Of a DNA stretch of 64,000 nucleotides, positions 24,060 to 33,989 are shown one piece after another. The stretch is taken from assembly GCF_024584705.1 (NCBI RefSeq), contig NZ_CP097384.1, positions 1,612,001-1,676,000 on the forward strand, given 5' to 3'. Positions within the stretch are counted from its first letter, which is position 1. Each line of letters begins with the position of its first letter. The notes beneath the pieces are model-generated. The model saw only the letters and a list, made by a program, of their open reading frames with translations, ran no database searches and was not told the origin of the DNA. The position numbers and the translations under genes were made by a program. Source of the stretch: Blastopirellula sp. J2-11 (lineage in GTDB: Bacteria; Planctomycetota; Planctomycetia; Pirellulales; Pirellulaceae).

Positions 24060-27000
24060 CTATTCGGATGATTCCAATATTTCCAGCTGAAAATTGCGAA
24101 ATCGGACTTCCGTGGGCCCGCCGGAGTGAAGTTGCAATGCAAAGACGCCTTGCTTGGCCCCTTTGTCGTCTTGCAAGTCGACGCACGGCTGACCATTTAA
24201 AAATGTCTTCACATGATTGCCCTGGGCGACGATCTCGTACTGATTCCAAGCGTCGGGTTTGAGATGTTCTTCTCCGGACTTATCCCATAGCAGACCGCGG
24301 CCATGTTCTTCGTACAGCTTGCCCCACCAACCTGAGCCGGCGTCAGCCTGATAGCCTTTGACCGAACCGCCAGGAAGCGCTTCGCTGCGCAATTGAATGC
24401 CGCTATTCCCTTCGTTTTTCACCAGACGAATTTCGAGCTTCAAGCGAAAATCGGCAGCCGCCAGATCGCTGATCAAAAAGCTGTTTGCAGGGATTCCGGT
24501 CATCGTCTTTCCGACAATTTCGCCGTTTTCGACCGACCATAGATTGCGATCGCCGCGCCAGCCGGTCAGGTCTTGGCCGTTAAAAAGCTCGCCGGCATTT
24601 TCGGTGGTCGCCAACATCGGCGTTTGCGTCTTGCCTTGCAAATAGGCGACTAGCGAACGGATGTCATGCTGGCTGAACGGGCGAAGCTGATCGTCCGGCA
24701 TCATCGACTTGTCGCTCGTCTTGCGTTCTTCGATCTCATCCTTGGGCAAGATCAACGTCTCTTCGGCCGTTTGCAGCGTGAGCGTCTTGTTGTCTTCGGC
24801 GCGAATGATTCCGGTGATGACGCGTCCGGTATCGAGCAGCACGATCGAGGGTTGATATTCCTTCGCCATTACGGCGCTTGGATCCACGATATTGGTGAGC
24901 AGATAGTCGAGATTGGCCCGGTTCGATCCGGTCAGATCGGGACCGACCGCGCCGCCGACTCCGTATAACGTGTGACAACGCTGGCACGTCTTGGCGAAGA
25001 TTGCACGACCCCACTGCGGATCAGCGGGGGGAAGACTTTTGTTTTTGACCAACGCTTTGTATTGCGTGATCAACTTCGCTTTTTCTTCCGGCGTCTCGCG
25101 AATCGATCCCCAGACTTTGGCCAATTTCGCATCGATCGCTTTGTTTTGCAGGTTCGAGAGTTGCCGCACCATGTCAGCGGTGAGTTCGGTGCTGGAGATT
25201 TGACCCGCTTCGATCGCCGCCAACAACGGTTGGGCGTAGGTTGGGCGGGAACAAAGAGTCGCCAGCGCCAGACGCTTGCTGCTTGGCGGCATCTCGCCGT
25301 AGTGGTCCAAGATCACTGTCGGCGTCGCTGCGTCGTCGTATTGGGCTAAACCTTGGAGCGCGAGGTCGCGCAGTTGCGGATTCTCCAGCAGGTTTTGCAA
25401 AAGCGCCGGCAGACGTGGATCGGCGGCGGCCAGAAGCGTTTCAATCGCCGCGATTCGAACTTCTGTCGGGGACTGCGCCAGCGATGCAATCAGGCGGAAG
25501 CGATTCAGAGCCGTTTCATCCCCAAACTTGATCCCCAGCGATTGCGCTTCCAGGGCGACTTGCTGGTTTTCACTCGTCATCAACTTACCGCCGACTTTCG
25601 CCCACTCGGCGGGAGCATCGACGCGACGCTGTCCCGCGAGTGCGGCTTGCATCGCGTGCAAGAAGGTCAACTGAGTGGACGGATCGTCAACGTCTCCAAG
25701 TCCGCGGACCAGCGTCGCCAAGGCGTTTTTCGCGTCTCCGCTACCGATGCGCCGCAGCATTAGCTGGCCAATTCTCGGAATCGACTTGCTGGCGGCCAGC
25801 CCCAACGCCAACGCGCGCTCGGGAGATTGGTCGGCTAGCGGTTCCGCCGCGTACCAATACATCAACGGTAAATTATGATCGCGGGCATCTTCGGCATGCG
25901 ACATCAAACGTGCCAGCAGATCCCAACGCAACGACAGCGGCATCCGCTGGGCCGCCGACGCCAGGTAAAGCCGGACGATCGGCGAAGGATCGTCGGCCGC
26001 CATCTTCAGCATCCGAGCGTAGAGGGCTTGGTCAGGACGATGATCCACTTCCAGCGCCAGTTGAAACGCCCAGCCGCGGACAAAAGGTTCGGCGTCTCTT
26101 AGCATTTGCTGCGTTGTGGCCGCATCCAGATTGCCAGTGACGTGCAGCGCCCAATAGGCTCGCAATCGTCGAGTCGCATCGTCGTTGGATTGGGCGATCT
26201 GTTGCAGTCGGGCGATCGCGTCGCCGTCGATCTTGCGCTCACTGGCCCGCTGCTGCAGCACTTTGCGAGCGTGACGCACGTACCAGTCATTTTGCTGGAG
26301 CGCCAACTCGGCAAGTTCCAAGTCGCTTTGTTTGTGCAGATCGACCTGCACGTTCTCCGACTCGCCGTAGCAAATCTTGTAGATACGGCCGTTGCTGCGA
26401 TCATGCTTCGTCGCGTTTCGATCATGACACGCTTGCATGTCGTACCAGTCGATCATGTAGGCGTTGCCGTCAGGCAGATATCGCAGGTTCAAAATTTGCG
26501 ACGCTTTGTCGCCGGTCAACAAAAAGTCGGGGCCATGACTGCCGACGTAGCCAGATCCAGTCTGCGTCAAAATGTCGACGTTCAAGCGTTGACCATGAAT
26601 GTTGTTCATGAAAAGCTGGTTGCGATAGGCTTGCGGCCAGCGATCGCCCAAATAGATCATCGCGCCGGCATGTGCATGTCCGCCGCCTGCTTCATCGGAC
26701 TTACCGTTGCCGCCATGCGGATTGGCGCCAAGATAATGCAGGTGATCGGCGATGGTTTTGATGTCGTCGTAGGTATGCGGATTGAAATGCGAGCCGGCCT
26801 GACGTTGGTATCGAGCCCCTTGGATCATCTGATACAAGTGAGGAATCACGCAGGCCGTCGCAAACGCTTGACCGTAGTCGTTGAAGTCGACGCCCCAGGG
26901 ATTGCTGGTGCCGTGACAGAAAACTTCAAACGCGTGTCGCGTGGGATGGTACCGCCAGATTCCAGCGTTGATCGGCGTGCGTTCTTCTGGTGGCGTGCCT

Positions 27001-28094
27001 GGTTTGCCGACGTTGGAATGGGTGAAAACTCCGTGGCAACCGTACAGCCAACCATCTGGTCCCCAGGTAAACGCGTTGAGCGTTTCGTGCGTGTCTTGAT
27101 ATCCCCAGCCGTCGAGCAGCACTTGCGGTTCGGCGTCGGGGATGTCGTCTCCATCCTTGTCTGCGATGAACAGTAAGTAAGGAGCGGCGCCGACCCAGAC
27201 TCCGCCGTGTCCAACTTCTAGTCCGCTGACCAGATTCAAACCTTCGCAAAAGACCTTCCGCTCGTCGAACTTTCCGTCGCCGTCGTTGTCAGCGAAGATC
27301 AAGATCCGATCCTTTCCTTCTCCTTCAGGGGCTCGCTGCGGATAGACGTACGCTTCGGCGACCCACAGTCGGCCCCGCTCATCAAGCGCCATGGCGATCG
27401 GCTGTTGAATCTCCGGTTCCGCCGCGCTAACGATGACCGAGAATCCGTCCGGCAATTGCATCGCTGCGGCCGCTTCTTCCGCCGTCAGTCCCGTGTGAGG
27501 ATACATATCGGCGACCAGTCGCTTGGGCTGAGCCGGCGGTTCGTCATGGAAACGGAAGTCGTCAAAATTCAGATGACCCCAACCGCCGCGATGTTGATCG
27601 ATCAGGCGAATAAAGATTTCTTTCCCTTGCAACTTGCGCAAATCAACAACGACGCGGCGCATGTTCTCGTGATCCTCGCCGGACGTTTGGAAAATGACCT
27701 GGCCGTTGTCTTTACGAACCAGTTCGACACGCGTTTCCTCATGCCGTCCGCCGTTGTGCAAAAAGGCGCCCCAGGGATGCGTCACTTTAAATGGCGCCGA
27801 CGTGAGCGTTCCGGTGGGCTGGTCCAAGTTGCGTTCGTAGCTGCCGACCCAATACTTCCCTTGATGGCCGCTTTGCATGTCTCCGCGGCGGCGCTTCACC
27901 GTATCGCCTCGGATCGGCTGCCGCGCGAACGCGTCTCCTTCGGCTGTCCAATCAGCGAGCGTGCCGGTTTCAAAATCAAGATTCAGCGTTCGGCCGTCCG
28001 CCGCCTTCGGCAAGACGCCTAACGGGTTGGCCGCAGCGGTGAAATCGCAAAGCGAACAGGCAAACAAGAGCGCGAGTGTGGATCGTCGAAGCAT
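24060..28094 (-). CDS. Giant secreted PVC-type c-type cytochrome: propeller, HEAT repeats, CxxCH domain, DUF1080
   Basis: 1344 residues from ATG 28094 (signal peptide LLFACSLCDFTAAA; an in-frame ATG at 28190 is less likely). In order: a beta-sandwich of about 160 residues (LNLDFETGTLADWTAEG); a dehydrogenase-like beta-propeller of the type common in planctomycetes (about 215-620, DGFSVIVSAAEPEIQQPIA); HEAT-like helices (about 640-1000); a heme c domain with CQRCH near residue 1037 and a distal KSMMPDDQL Met; and a C-terminal DUF1080 (3-keto-glycoside hydrolase-like) sandwich (about 1130-1344, LFNGQDLTGWRGDRNLW). It is exported, and its proposed role is oxidation or binding of sugars or polysaccharides. 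Single gene, divergent from the FG-GAP gene. Confidence 0.88.
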   Translation of the reverse strand: MLRRSTLALLFACSLCDFTAAANPLGVLPKAADGRTLNLDFETGTLADWTAEGDAFARQPIRGDTVKRRRGDMQSGHQGKYWVGSYERNLDQPTGTLTSAPFKVTHPWGAFLHNGGRHEETRVELVRKDNGQVIFQTSGEDHENMRRVVVDLRKLQGKEIFIRLIDQHRGGWGHLNFDDFRFHDEPPAQPKRLVADMYPHTGLTAEEAAAAMQLPDGFSVIVSAAEPEIQQPIAMALDERGRLWVAEAYVYPQRAPEGEGKDRILIFADNDGDGKFDERKVFCEGLNLVSGLEVGHGGVWVGAAPYLLFIADKDGDDIPDAEPQVLLDGWGYQDTHETLNAFTWGPDGWLYGCHGVFTHSNVGKPGTPPEERTPINAGIWRYHPTRHAFEVFCHGTSNPWGVDFNDYGQAFATACVIPHLYQMIQGARYQRQAGSHFNPHTYDDIKTIADHLHYLGANPHGGNGKSDEAGGGHAHAGAMIYLGDRWPQAYRNQLFMNNIHGQRLNVDILTQTGSGYVGSHGPDFLLTGDKASQILNLRYLPDGNAYMIDWYDMQACHDRNATKHDRSNGRIYKICYGESENVQVDLHKQSDLELAELALQQNDWYVRHARKVLQQRASERKIDGDAIARLQQIAQSNDDATRRLRAYWALHVTGNLDAATTQQMLRDAEPFVRGWAFQLALEVDHRPDQALYARMLKMAADDPSPIVRLYLASAAQRMPLSLRWDLLARLMSHAEDARDHNLPLMYWYAAEPLADQSPERALALGLAASKSIPRIGQLMLRRIGSGDAKNALATLVRGLGDVDDPSTQLTFLHAMQAALAGQRRVDAPAEWAKVGGKLMTSENQQVALEAQSLGIKFGDETALNRFRLIASLAQSPTEVRIAAIETLLAAADPRLPALLQNLLENPQLRDLALQGLAQYDDAATPTVILDHYGEMPPSSKRLALATLCSRPTYAQPLLAAIEAGQISSTELTADMVRQLSNLQNKAIDAKLAKVWGSIRETPEEKAKLITQYKALVKNKSLPPADPQWGRAIFAKTCQRCHTLYGVGGAVGPDLTGSNRANLDYLLTNIVDPSAVMAKEYQPSIVLLDTGRVITGIIRAEDNKTLTLQTAEETLILPKDEIEERKTSDKSMMPDDQLRPFSQHDIRSLVAYLQGKTQTPMLATTENAGELFNGQDLTGWRGDRNLWSVENGEIVGKTMTGIPANSFLISDLAAADFRLKLEIRLVKNEGNSGIQLRSEALPGGSVKGYQADAGSGWWGKLYEEHGRGLLWDKSGEEHLKPDAWNQYEIVAQGNHVKTFLNGQPCVDLQDDKGAKQGVFALQLHSGGPTEVRFRNFQLEILESSE

Positions 28095-28306
28095 GATGCA
28101 ACAATGAAGGCTGGAAGGAGAGGGGATACTTAAAGGGCGAGTACTCTTCATTCTGACAGATTCAACGGCGGCGACCAGCAAAGATCTCACAGCGATCAGA
28201 GGTTTTTTACACGTTCAAAACGCCTCCTTCCCGAGAAAAGCCTATCACGCTTCGCGGCGATCGGACAAAATAGAGACGCACGTTTTCCCTTCCTGCTGGA
28301 GCCCTC

Positions 28307-29521
28307 ATGATCCGCATCGCAATCTTGCTACTGGCTGTTAACTGCGCCGCATTGACCGCGGCTGACGAACTTCGTTTTGTCGAACAAGAACTGCCGACCA
28401 AGCTGGGTGTTGGTTACGCCGTTCGTGTTCTCGACATGAATGGGGACGAAAAGCTCGACATCGCGATCGTTGATTCGAAGCGAGTGCTGTGGCTGGAGAA
28501 CCCCACCTGGAAAGAACGCCTCATCACCAACGACAAACAGACCAAGAGCGATAACGTTTGTTTTGCTCCGCACGACATTGATGGGGATGGGCTAGTTGAT
28601 TTCGCTATTGGCGCCGATTGGCAGTTTGGCAACACGCGTAGCGGCGCCACCTTGCAATGGGCGACACGCAGCGAAGCGGAGCAGGGCGCCTGGAAGGTCT
28701 TTCCGCTGCCGGCTGATCCGACGCTGCACCGCATTAATTTTGCCGATGTGATTGGGGATGAACGTCCCGAACTGATTCTCGCGCCGCTCAAAGGTCGCAA
28801 TACCGACGGACCCAAGTTCGCGGCCAACGGCATTCGGCTGGTCGCGCTTTCGATTCCCCAAGATCCGACCAACGAACCTTGGCCAGAAACGTTGATTACC
28901 GACCAACTGCATGTCGCGCACAATTTTTGCGCGACCGACATGAACGGCGATGGTCGTGACGATCTGCTGGTCGCTAGTTTTGAAGGAGTCACTCTGCTCG
29001 AGCGCGAAGGAGATGCGTGGAAGTCGACCCGAATTGGCGCAGGTGAGCAGGAGCGTCCTTATCCGGAACGTGGCGCTAGTGAGGTAAAGCGGGGTAAGTT
29101 GGCCGATGGGGGTGACTATATCGCGACGATCGAACCCTGGCACGGCGACCGCGTTGTCGTTTATACGAAACCGCAAGATGCTCCGCTGCGTAGTCTCTGG
29201 AAGCGGCATGTTTTGGATGCGGAACTGAAATGGGGACACGCCGTTTGGTGCGCTAACATGGACGACGACGCCGACGAAGAACTGGTGATCGGAGTGCGGG
29301 ATGATGCCGGTGACAACACGCGCCGCGGACTGCGTATCTACGACCCAATCAGCGCCGAGCATGGCGAATGGCGCCGCTATGTGGTGGATCCTGGCGGCGT
29401 CGCGATTGAAGATCTGACTGTAGGCGATCTGGATGGCGACGGGCGTAACGACGTTGTCGCTGTTGGTCGACAGACGCAAAATGTGCGTATCTACTGGAAC
29501 AAATCTCAGTCAGACCAGTAG
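28307..29521 (+). CDS. Secreted FG-GAP/VCBS repeat protein
   Basis: 404 residues with a signal peptide (LLLAVNCAALTAA). At least four calcium-binding FG-GAP motifs are visible: DMNGDEKLDIAI, DIDGDGLVDFAIG, DMNGDGRDDLLVA and DLDGDGRNDVVAVG, with partial ones between, so it folds as a seven-blade-type propeller. Exported and probably carbohydrate- or protein-binding. The start codon is preceded by CTGGAG. It diverges from the giant cytochrome gene, 212 bp away, and may share its regulation. Confidence 0.85.
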   Translation: MIRIAILLLAVNCAALTAADELRFVEQELPTKLGVGYAVRVLDMNGDEKLDIAIVDSKRVLWLENPTWKERLITNDKQTKSDNVCFAPHDIDGDGLVDFAIGADWQFGNTRSGATLQWATRSEAEQGAWKVFPLPADPTLHRINFADVIGDERPELILAPLKGRNTDGPKFAANGIRLVALSIPQDPTNEPWPETLITDQLHVAHNFCATDMNGDGRDDLLVASFEGVTLLEREGDAWKSTRIGAGEQERPYPERGASEVKRGKLADGGDYIATIEPWHGDRVVVYTKPQDAPLRSLWKRHVLDAELKWGHAVWCANMDDDADEELVIGVRDDAGDNTRRGLRIYDPISAEHGEWRRYVVDPGGVAIEDLTVGDLDGDGRNDVVAVGRQTQNVRIYWNKSQSDQ

Positions 29522-29645
29522 AAATTTTCGGGCCAGTTTTTGATTTGTCGAAAGTCCCCCTTTTGCCTGGGCTAGAAGGGGATGGTTCGCGCGTTAAACT
29601 AAAAGCTACCTTTCTGTATATTTTGTGCGTCGATTCGAGGCAGAG

Positions 29646-30650
29646 ATGAGCAAAGTTCGCTGGGGCGTGCTTAGTACGGCGAAAATCGGAACGAAAAAAG
29701 TGATTCCCGGGATGCAGAACGGGGCTTACTGCGAAGTAAGCGCCATCGCATCTCGTAATCTAGCGAAGGCTCGCGCCGCCGCTAGTGAATTGGGAATCAC
29801 CAAAGCGTACGGTTCGTACGAAGCGCTGTTGGAAGATCCTGAAATTGACGCGATCTACAACCCCCTTCCCAATCACATGCATGTACCCTGGTCGATCAAA
29901 GCGATCGAAGCAGGCAAGCACGTCTTGTGCGAAAAGCCAATCGGCATGACCGCGGAAGAGGGCCAAAAGCTGCTCGACGCCGCACGGAAGCATCCCGAAC
30001 TGCGCGTAATGGAAGCGTTCATGTATCGCCATCATCCGCAGTGGCAAAAGGCGCGACAGATCGTGCGCGATGGTGGAATCGGACGGCCTGTATCGATCCA
30101 GACCTGGTTCTCGTACTTCAACGACAACGCCGATGATATTCGGAATCAGCCCGAGTATGGCGGCGGCGCGCTGATGGATATCGGCTGCTATCCGATCTCG
30201 CTATCGCGATTCATCTTTGAAGGAGAGCCGCGACGCGTGATGGGTTGCGTCACGATTGACGAGCAGTTCAAGACCGATACGGTAACTTCCGCGATCATCG
30301 ACTTTGGGGGAATCACCAGCACGTTCACCTGCAGCACAAAATCAACGCCGTATCAACGCGTGCAGATTTACGGCACGACTGGTCGCATTGAAATCAAAAT
30401 TCCGTTCAACGCACCGCCGGACGAACCCTGTATTCTGTACCACGAAACAGACGAAGAGATTCAGGAAGTCAAGTTGCCGATCTCCGATCAATACACGATC
30501 CAAGGGGACTTGATGTCGAAGGCGATCCTAGACGAATCGCCGACGCCGACGCCGCTGACCGACGCGATCGCCAACATGCGGGTCATCGAAGCGATCCTCC
30601 GCAGCGGCAAGAGCGGCAAATGGGAAACGATTAAAGATCTGGCCGATTAG
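29646..30650 (+). CDS. Gfo/Idh/MocA family oxidoreductase
   Basis: 334 residues from ATG 29646 (GAGGCAGAG upstream). N-terminal Rossmann fold for NAD(P): WGVLSTAKIGTKKVIPG, ASRNLAKARAAASELG, then IYNPLPNHMH and GKHVLCEKPIG with the catalytic Lys of EKP. The C-terminal domain has EAFMYRHHPQW and GGGALMDIGCYPIS, matching sugar or inositol dehydrogenase relatives. No Tat signal, so cytoplasmic, unlike many planctomycete members. Substrate probably a sugar, cyclitol or dihydrodiol. 124 bp downstream of the FG-GAP gene; possibly co-transcribed. Confidence 0.92.
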   Translation: MSKVRWGVLSTAKIGTKKVIPGMQNGAYCEVSAIASRNLAKARAAASELGITKAYGSYEALLEDPEIDAIYNPLPNHMHVPWSIKAIEAGKHVLCEKPIGMTAEEGQKLLDAARKHPELRVMEAFMYRHHPQWQKARQIVRDGGIGRPVSIQTWFSYFNDNADDIRNQPEYGGGALMDIGCYPISLSRFIFEGEPRRVMGCVTIDEQFKTDTVTSAIIDFGGITSTFTCSTKSTPYQRVQIYGTTGRIEIKIPFNAPPDEPCILYHETDEEIQEVKLPISDQYTIQGDLMSKAILDESPTPTPLTDAIANMRVIEAILRSGKSGKWETIKDLAD

Positions 30651-30841
30651 TGCGATCATGGCGCAGGTCGAGGGACGGAGGGTCCGTTTTGCGGACTAGG
30701 AATTGTTCAAGTAGGATGGATGCAGCGGAGTGAAATCCGATCATCCGCTGGCGAGTTGAAGGTGTGGGTTGCGTAAGCAAATCCCGCCAGACGGCTATTG
30801 CGCCACTTGAATCCCTGCCTACTGCGAATCCCGCCAGTCCC

Positions 30842-32200
30842 ATGAATACCGACTCTCAAACCCGCTCTTTGTCTCGCCGTCAATTTCTCTCCATGGCCGC
30901 TGCATCGGCGACCCTTGCCGCAGCTCGACCACTTTATTCCGCCATCGATCCAACCGATCGCGACCCCTGGCTGCTTTCCCAAAATCCCACAATCGCTCTT
31001 GCCCGAGAGAGCGGTTTGGAAGTGCTAAAGCCGACTCCGGCGGAGATCGCTACTGGCTTGTCGCTACACCGGCGGTCGCTTGTGTTTGACAGTTATGGCT
31101 TTGCACCGCGGGCCGCACTCGATGCACCGCGCTTGACGGCCGCGATCGAAGCGGGCGCCTCGGATGTTGAACTGCAGGATCTGCAAGAGGATCTAAGCAT
31201 GACGCAGGCGACCGTCGAACCGACCGAACGCCAGGAGTTTGACGAAGCGCTGCGCTGCAGCGGCGTGACCGCGATCTTTCAAAACGCCGGCGAAGAAGGA
31301 CAAGATCCGCTGCGGTTGATGAAGCGACTCGCACGTTTCACTTATCTAACTGACCGGATGCGCGGCACGCTCGTCCGTGCGACTGTGCCGGCCGACATCG
31401 AAGCGGCCCATCGTGCCGGCCAACATTGTCTTTATCTGACCGGCAACGGCGTTCCGCTCCCGGCGTCGTGGATCAGTGTGGATGAAGAACTGAGCTATAT
31501 TCGGCTCTTCTATCAACTGGGCGTTCGCATGATGCATGTTACTTACAACCGGCGGAACCTGCTGGGAGACGGATGTGCCGAAACGGCGAACGGCGGTCTT
31601 AGCGATTTGGGCCGTGCCGCTATTGCCGAGATGAATCGCGTCGGCGTGATTGTCGACGTGGCGCACAGCGGCTGGCGAACAAGTTTGGAAGCGTCGCAAG
31701 CGTCGCAAAAACCAATGGTCGCCAGCCATACGGTTTGTGCAGGCCTGCGAAATCATATTCGCGCCAAACCGGACGAGGTGATCCGCGCCATCTGCGACGG
31801 CGGCGGCCTGATCGGCATCTGTTGGATCCCTGCTTTTCTAGGGGGCGGAGGCGATCTGTCGGCGCTGCTCGATCACATTGATTACGCCGTCAAACGATTT
31901 GGCGCCGACCACGTCGCGATCGGAACCGACGTCGCTCATACGTCGCAATATGCGGCCGCGGCCAATCAGAAGATCCCCAAACGACCGCGTCGCCGGCAAC
32001 GCTACGAGGCGCTGTGGCCCAGCGGCGCACTCGGCGGCCACTGGCCACGCGCAGCAAGCCTGGGCTGGACCAACTGGCCGCTCGTCACCATCGGCCTCAT
32101 TCAGCGCGGTTACCAAGAAGCGGATATCCAAAAGATCCTTGGCCAAAACATGCTGCGCGTCTGCCGCGCTCAAGCCAATGCAGAGCGTTTGGGAGATTAA
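30842..32200 (+). CDS. Tat-exported membrane dipeptidase-family protein with altered metal site
   Basis: 452 residues from ATG 30842. Tat signal LSRRQFLSMAAASATLAAA. The TIM barrel of renal-type dipeptidases is recognisable from IRLFYQLGVRMMHVTYN, GLSDLGRAAIAEMNRVGV, IVDVAHSG, VASHTVCAGLRNHIR and HVAIGTDVAH. The N-terminal HxD metal motif (usually DGHND) is replaced by DSYGF at 83-87, and the usual bridging-Glu region reads WISVDEELSYIR. The second-half His residues (VAHSG, ASHTV) and the Asp of IGTD remain. The protein may bind one metal, or be a diverged hydrolase. No partner gene adjoins. Confidence 0.8.
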   Translation: MNTDSQTRSLSRRQFLSMAAASATLAAARPLYSAIDPTDRDPWLLSQNPTIALARESGLEVLKPTPAEIATGLSLHRRSLVFDSYGFAPRAALDAPRLTAAIEAGASDVELQDLQEDLSMTQATVEPTERQEFDEALRCSGVTAIFQNAGEEGQDPLRLMKRLARFTYLTDRMRGTLVRATVPADIEAAHRAGQHCLYLTGNGVPLPASWISVDEELSYIRLFYQLGVRMMHVTYNRRNLLGDGCAETANGGLSDLGRAAIAEMNRVGVIVDVAHSGWRTSLEASQASQKPMVASHTVCAGLRNHIRAKPDEVIRAICDGGGLIGICWIPAFLGGGGDLSALLDHIDYAVKRFGADHVAIGTDVAHTSQYAAAANQKIPKRPRRRQRYEALWPSGALGGHWPRAASLGWTNWPLVTIGLIQRGYQEADIQKILGQNMLRVCRAQANAERLGD

Positions 32201-32218
32201 CGGCTCAAGTTCGAGCGG

Positions 32219-33877
32219 TTAGATATTCCGCCCCATCCGCGACGCCAGGCGGTTCAGCGTTTCGCTGGCGTCCTGGTCCGACAAGTGGACATGGATAATG
32301 CTCATGCCGTCGCGATCGTTCCAGGCCGCTTGTAGAGCGTTGTAGAATTCTTTCTCGGTTTTCACTTCGTAGCCGACGCCGCCACCTAGGATGTCGGGCA
32401 GCTTGCTGTACTTCCAAGGATGGATCTCGTTGTATTCCCATTTGCCGGCGTGCAGCCAACGCTCGGTGCCGTAGCCGTGATTATCCAAGATAATAATCAC
32501 CGGATCGTAGCCGTGTCGCACGATTGTCGACAGTTCCATGCCGGTCATCTGAAACGCCCCGTCGCCGATGATCGAAATCACGCGGGCCTTCGGCTTGGCG
32601 GTTTGCACGCCCAAGGTCGCCGGCACGGCGAAGCCCATCGACGTGTAATAGGCGGGGCTGATGAACTCCGACTGCCCGCGGGTCACTAATTCGGTCGCCG
32701 AGAACAACGAATCGCCGATGTCAGCGATCACAATCACGTCGTCGTCGAGCAGTTCGTTAATCATCGGCGTCATGCGGCGAATCGTCAGCGGTTCGTCGGT
32801 CGTTTCGCCGACAGGCGCTTGCTTCATCGCCAGGTTGGGCGGGATCATGCGTTTCGGCGGATGCGGTTTTTGGGCGGCCAGCGCTTGCATAAAGTCAGGC
32901 AGCGTAACGCCGTGATAGTGATGATGCCGAACGCGTAGTTGTTCGCTGGTCGCGTAAATGCATTTCGCGGGATCAAGATTCGCGGTGAAGATTCCCAGGT
33001 TGATGTCGGTCATGAACGTGCCGAGGAGCAAGATCAGATCGCTCTCTTCGACAAATTCGGTCACCTCTTCGCGGCCCATCGCGCCTTCGTAGAGCCCGAC
33101 ATACAGCGGATGAGTTTCGCGAATCACGCTCTTCCCCAAGATTGTCGCCGCCACCGGAATTCCAGTCGCTTCGGCCAGTTGGACCAGTTCGTCCTGCAAC
33201 TCGAAGCGATGCAGTTCGACGCCGGCGATGATCATTGGACGCTCGGCCGAAGCGATCAAGCGCGCCGCTTCCGCCGCCGCTTCGACGAGCGCCTGGGGAT
33301 CGCTGGTCGTGGTCGGTTCCTGGAAGGTATGGCTGATGTGCGGCACGACATTGACCATGTCGCGGGGCAGTTCCAAATAGACCGGTCGTTTGAACCGCGC
33401 GGCGGCGTCCAGCACGCGATCGATCTCGCGAAACGCCGTGACGGGATCGGCTAGTTCAGCGCCGGCGACGCACAGTTTTTCAAAGACATCCTTTTGCGTA
33501 CTGTACTCGCGCACCATGTGATGCAGCAGCGGATTGTTAATCCGTTCACGCAGACCCGGCGAGCCGGTCAGCACGACGACCGGAGATTTCTCGGCATAGG
33601 CGCCGGCGATTGAATTGCAGATGCTGAGCCCGCCGACGCAATAGGTGACGCAGACGGCGCCCATACCATGGACGCGAGCATAGGCGTCGGCAGCGAAGCC
33701 GGCGTTGTCTTCACGCGTGCAGCCGACCATGTTGATCGGGCTTTTTTCTAACATCGAATAGAACGAGAGAATGTAGTCTCCCGGAATGCCGAAAATATCT
33801 TGCAGACCATAGTCCTGCAAACGGCGAATCAGGTATTCGCCGATCGATAAACCGGCCGCGCTGCGATCAGAATTCAC
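32219..33877 (-). CDS. Thiamine diphosphate-dependent 2-oxo acid decarboxylase (pyruvate/indolepyruvate decarboxylase type)
   Basis: 552 residues if read from GTG 33877, preceded by GAGGAAGGCGAG; a longer frame to an ATG at 34009 would overlap the neighbouring gene and lies outside the family. Decarboxylase features: IPGDY (D34), cofactor-activating E57 in TREDNAGFAADAYARVHG, the HH pair at 119-120 (NPLLHHMV) typical of pyruvate and indolepyruvate decarboxylases, and the C-terminal TPP motif GDGAFQMTGMEL followed by ILDNHGYGTER. It should convert a 2-oxo acid to an aldehyde and CO2 in the cytoplasm. Pyruvate, phenylpyruvate and indolepyruvate cannot be told apart here. Confidence 0.9.
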   Translation of the reverse strand: MNSDRSAAGLSIGEYLIRRLQDYGLQDIFGIPGDYILSFYSMLEKSPINMVGCTREDNAGFAADAYARVHGMGAVCVTYCVGGLSICNSIAGAYAEKSPVVVLTGSPGLRERINNPLLHHMVREYSTQKDVFEKLCVAGAELADPVTAFREIDRVLDAAARFKRPVYLELPRDMVNVVPHISHTFQEPTTTSDPQALVEAAAEAARLIASAERPMIIAGVELHRFELQDELVQLAEATGIPVAATILGKSVIRETHPLYVGLYEGAMGREEVTEFVEESDLILLLGTFMTDINLGIFTANLDPAKCIYATSEQLRVRHHHYHGVTLPDFMQALAAQKPHPPKRMIPPNLAMKQAPVGETTDEPLTIRRMTPMINELLDDDVIVIADIGDSLFSATELVTRGQSEFISPAYYTSMGFAVPATLGVQTAKPKARVISIIGDGAFQMTGMELSTIVRHGYDPVIIILDNHGYGTERWLHAGKWEYNEIHPWKYSKLPDILGGGVGYEVKTEKEFYNALQAAWNDRDGMSIIHVHLSDQDASETLNRLASRMGRNI

Positions 33878-33989
33878 GATGCTCGCCTTCCTCTGCGATG
33901 TGCCATGTTCGGTCTGCGAGAATTGTACGTTCTTTTCGCAAACCCGGCCAATCGAGAATTTCGCGGCATAGCGCGCCGAAAAGACCAAA

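Noticed and set aside
26106-27176. 356-residue plus-strand open frame
   Set aside because: Antisense to the giant PVC cytochrome; no ribosome site or recognisable domain.
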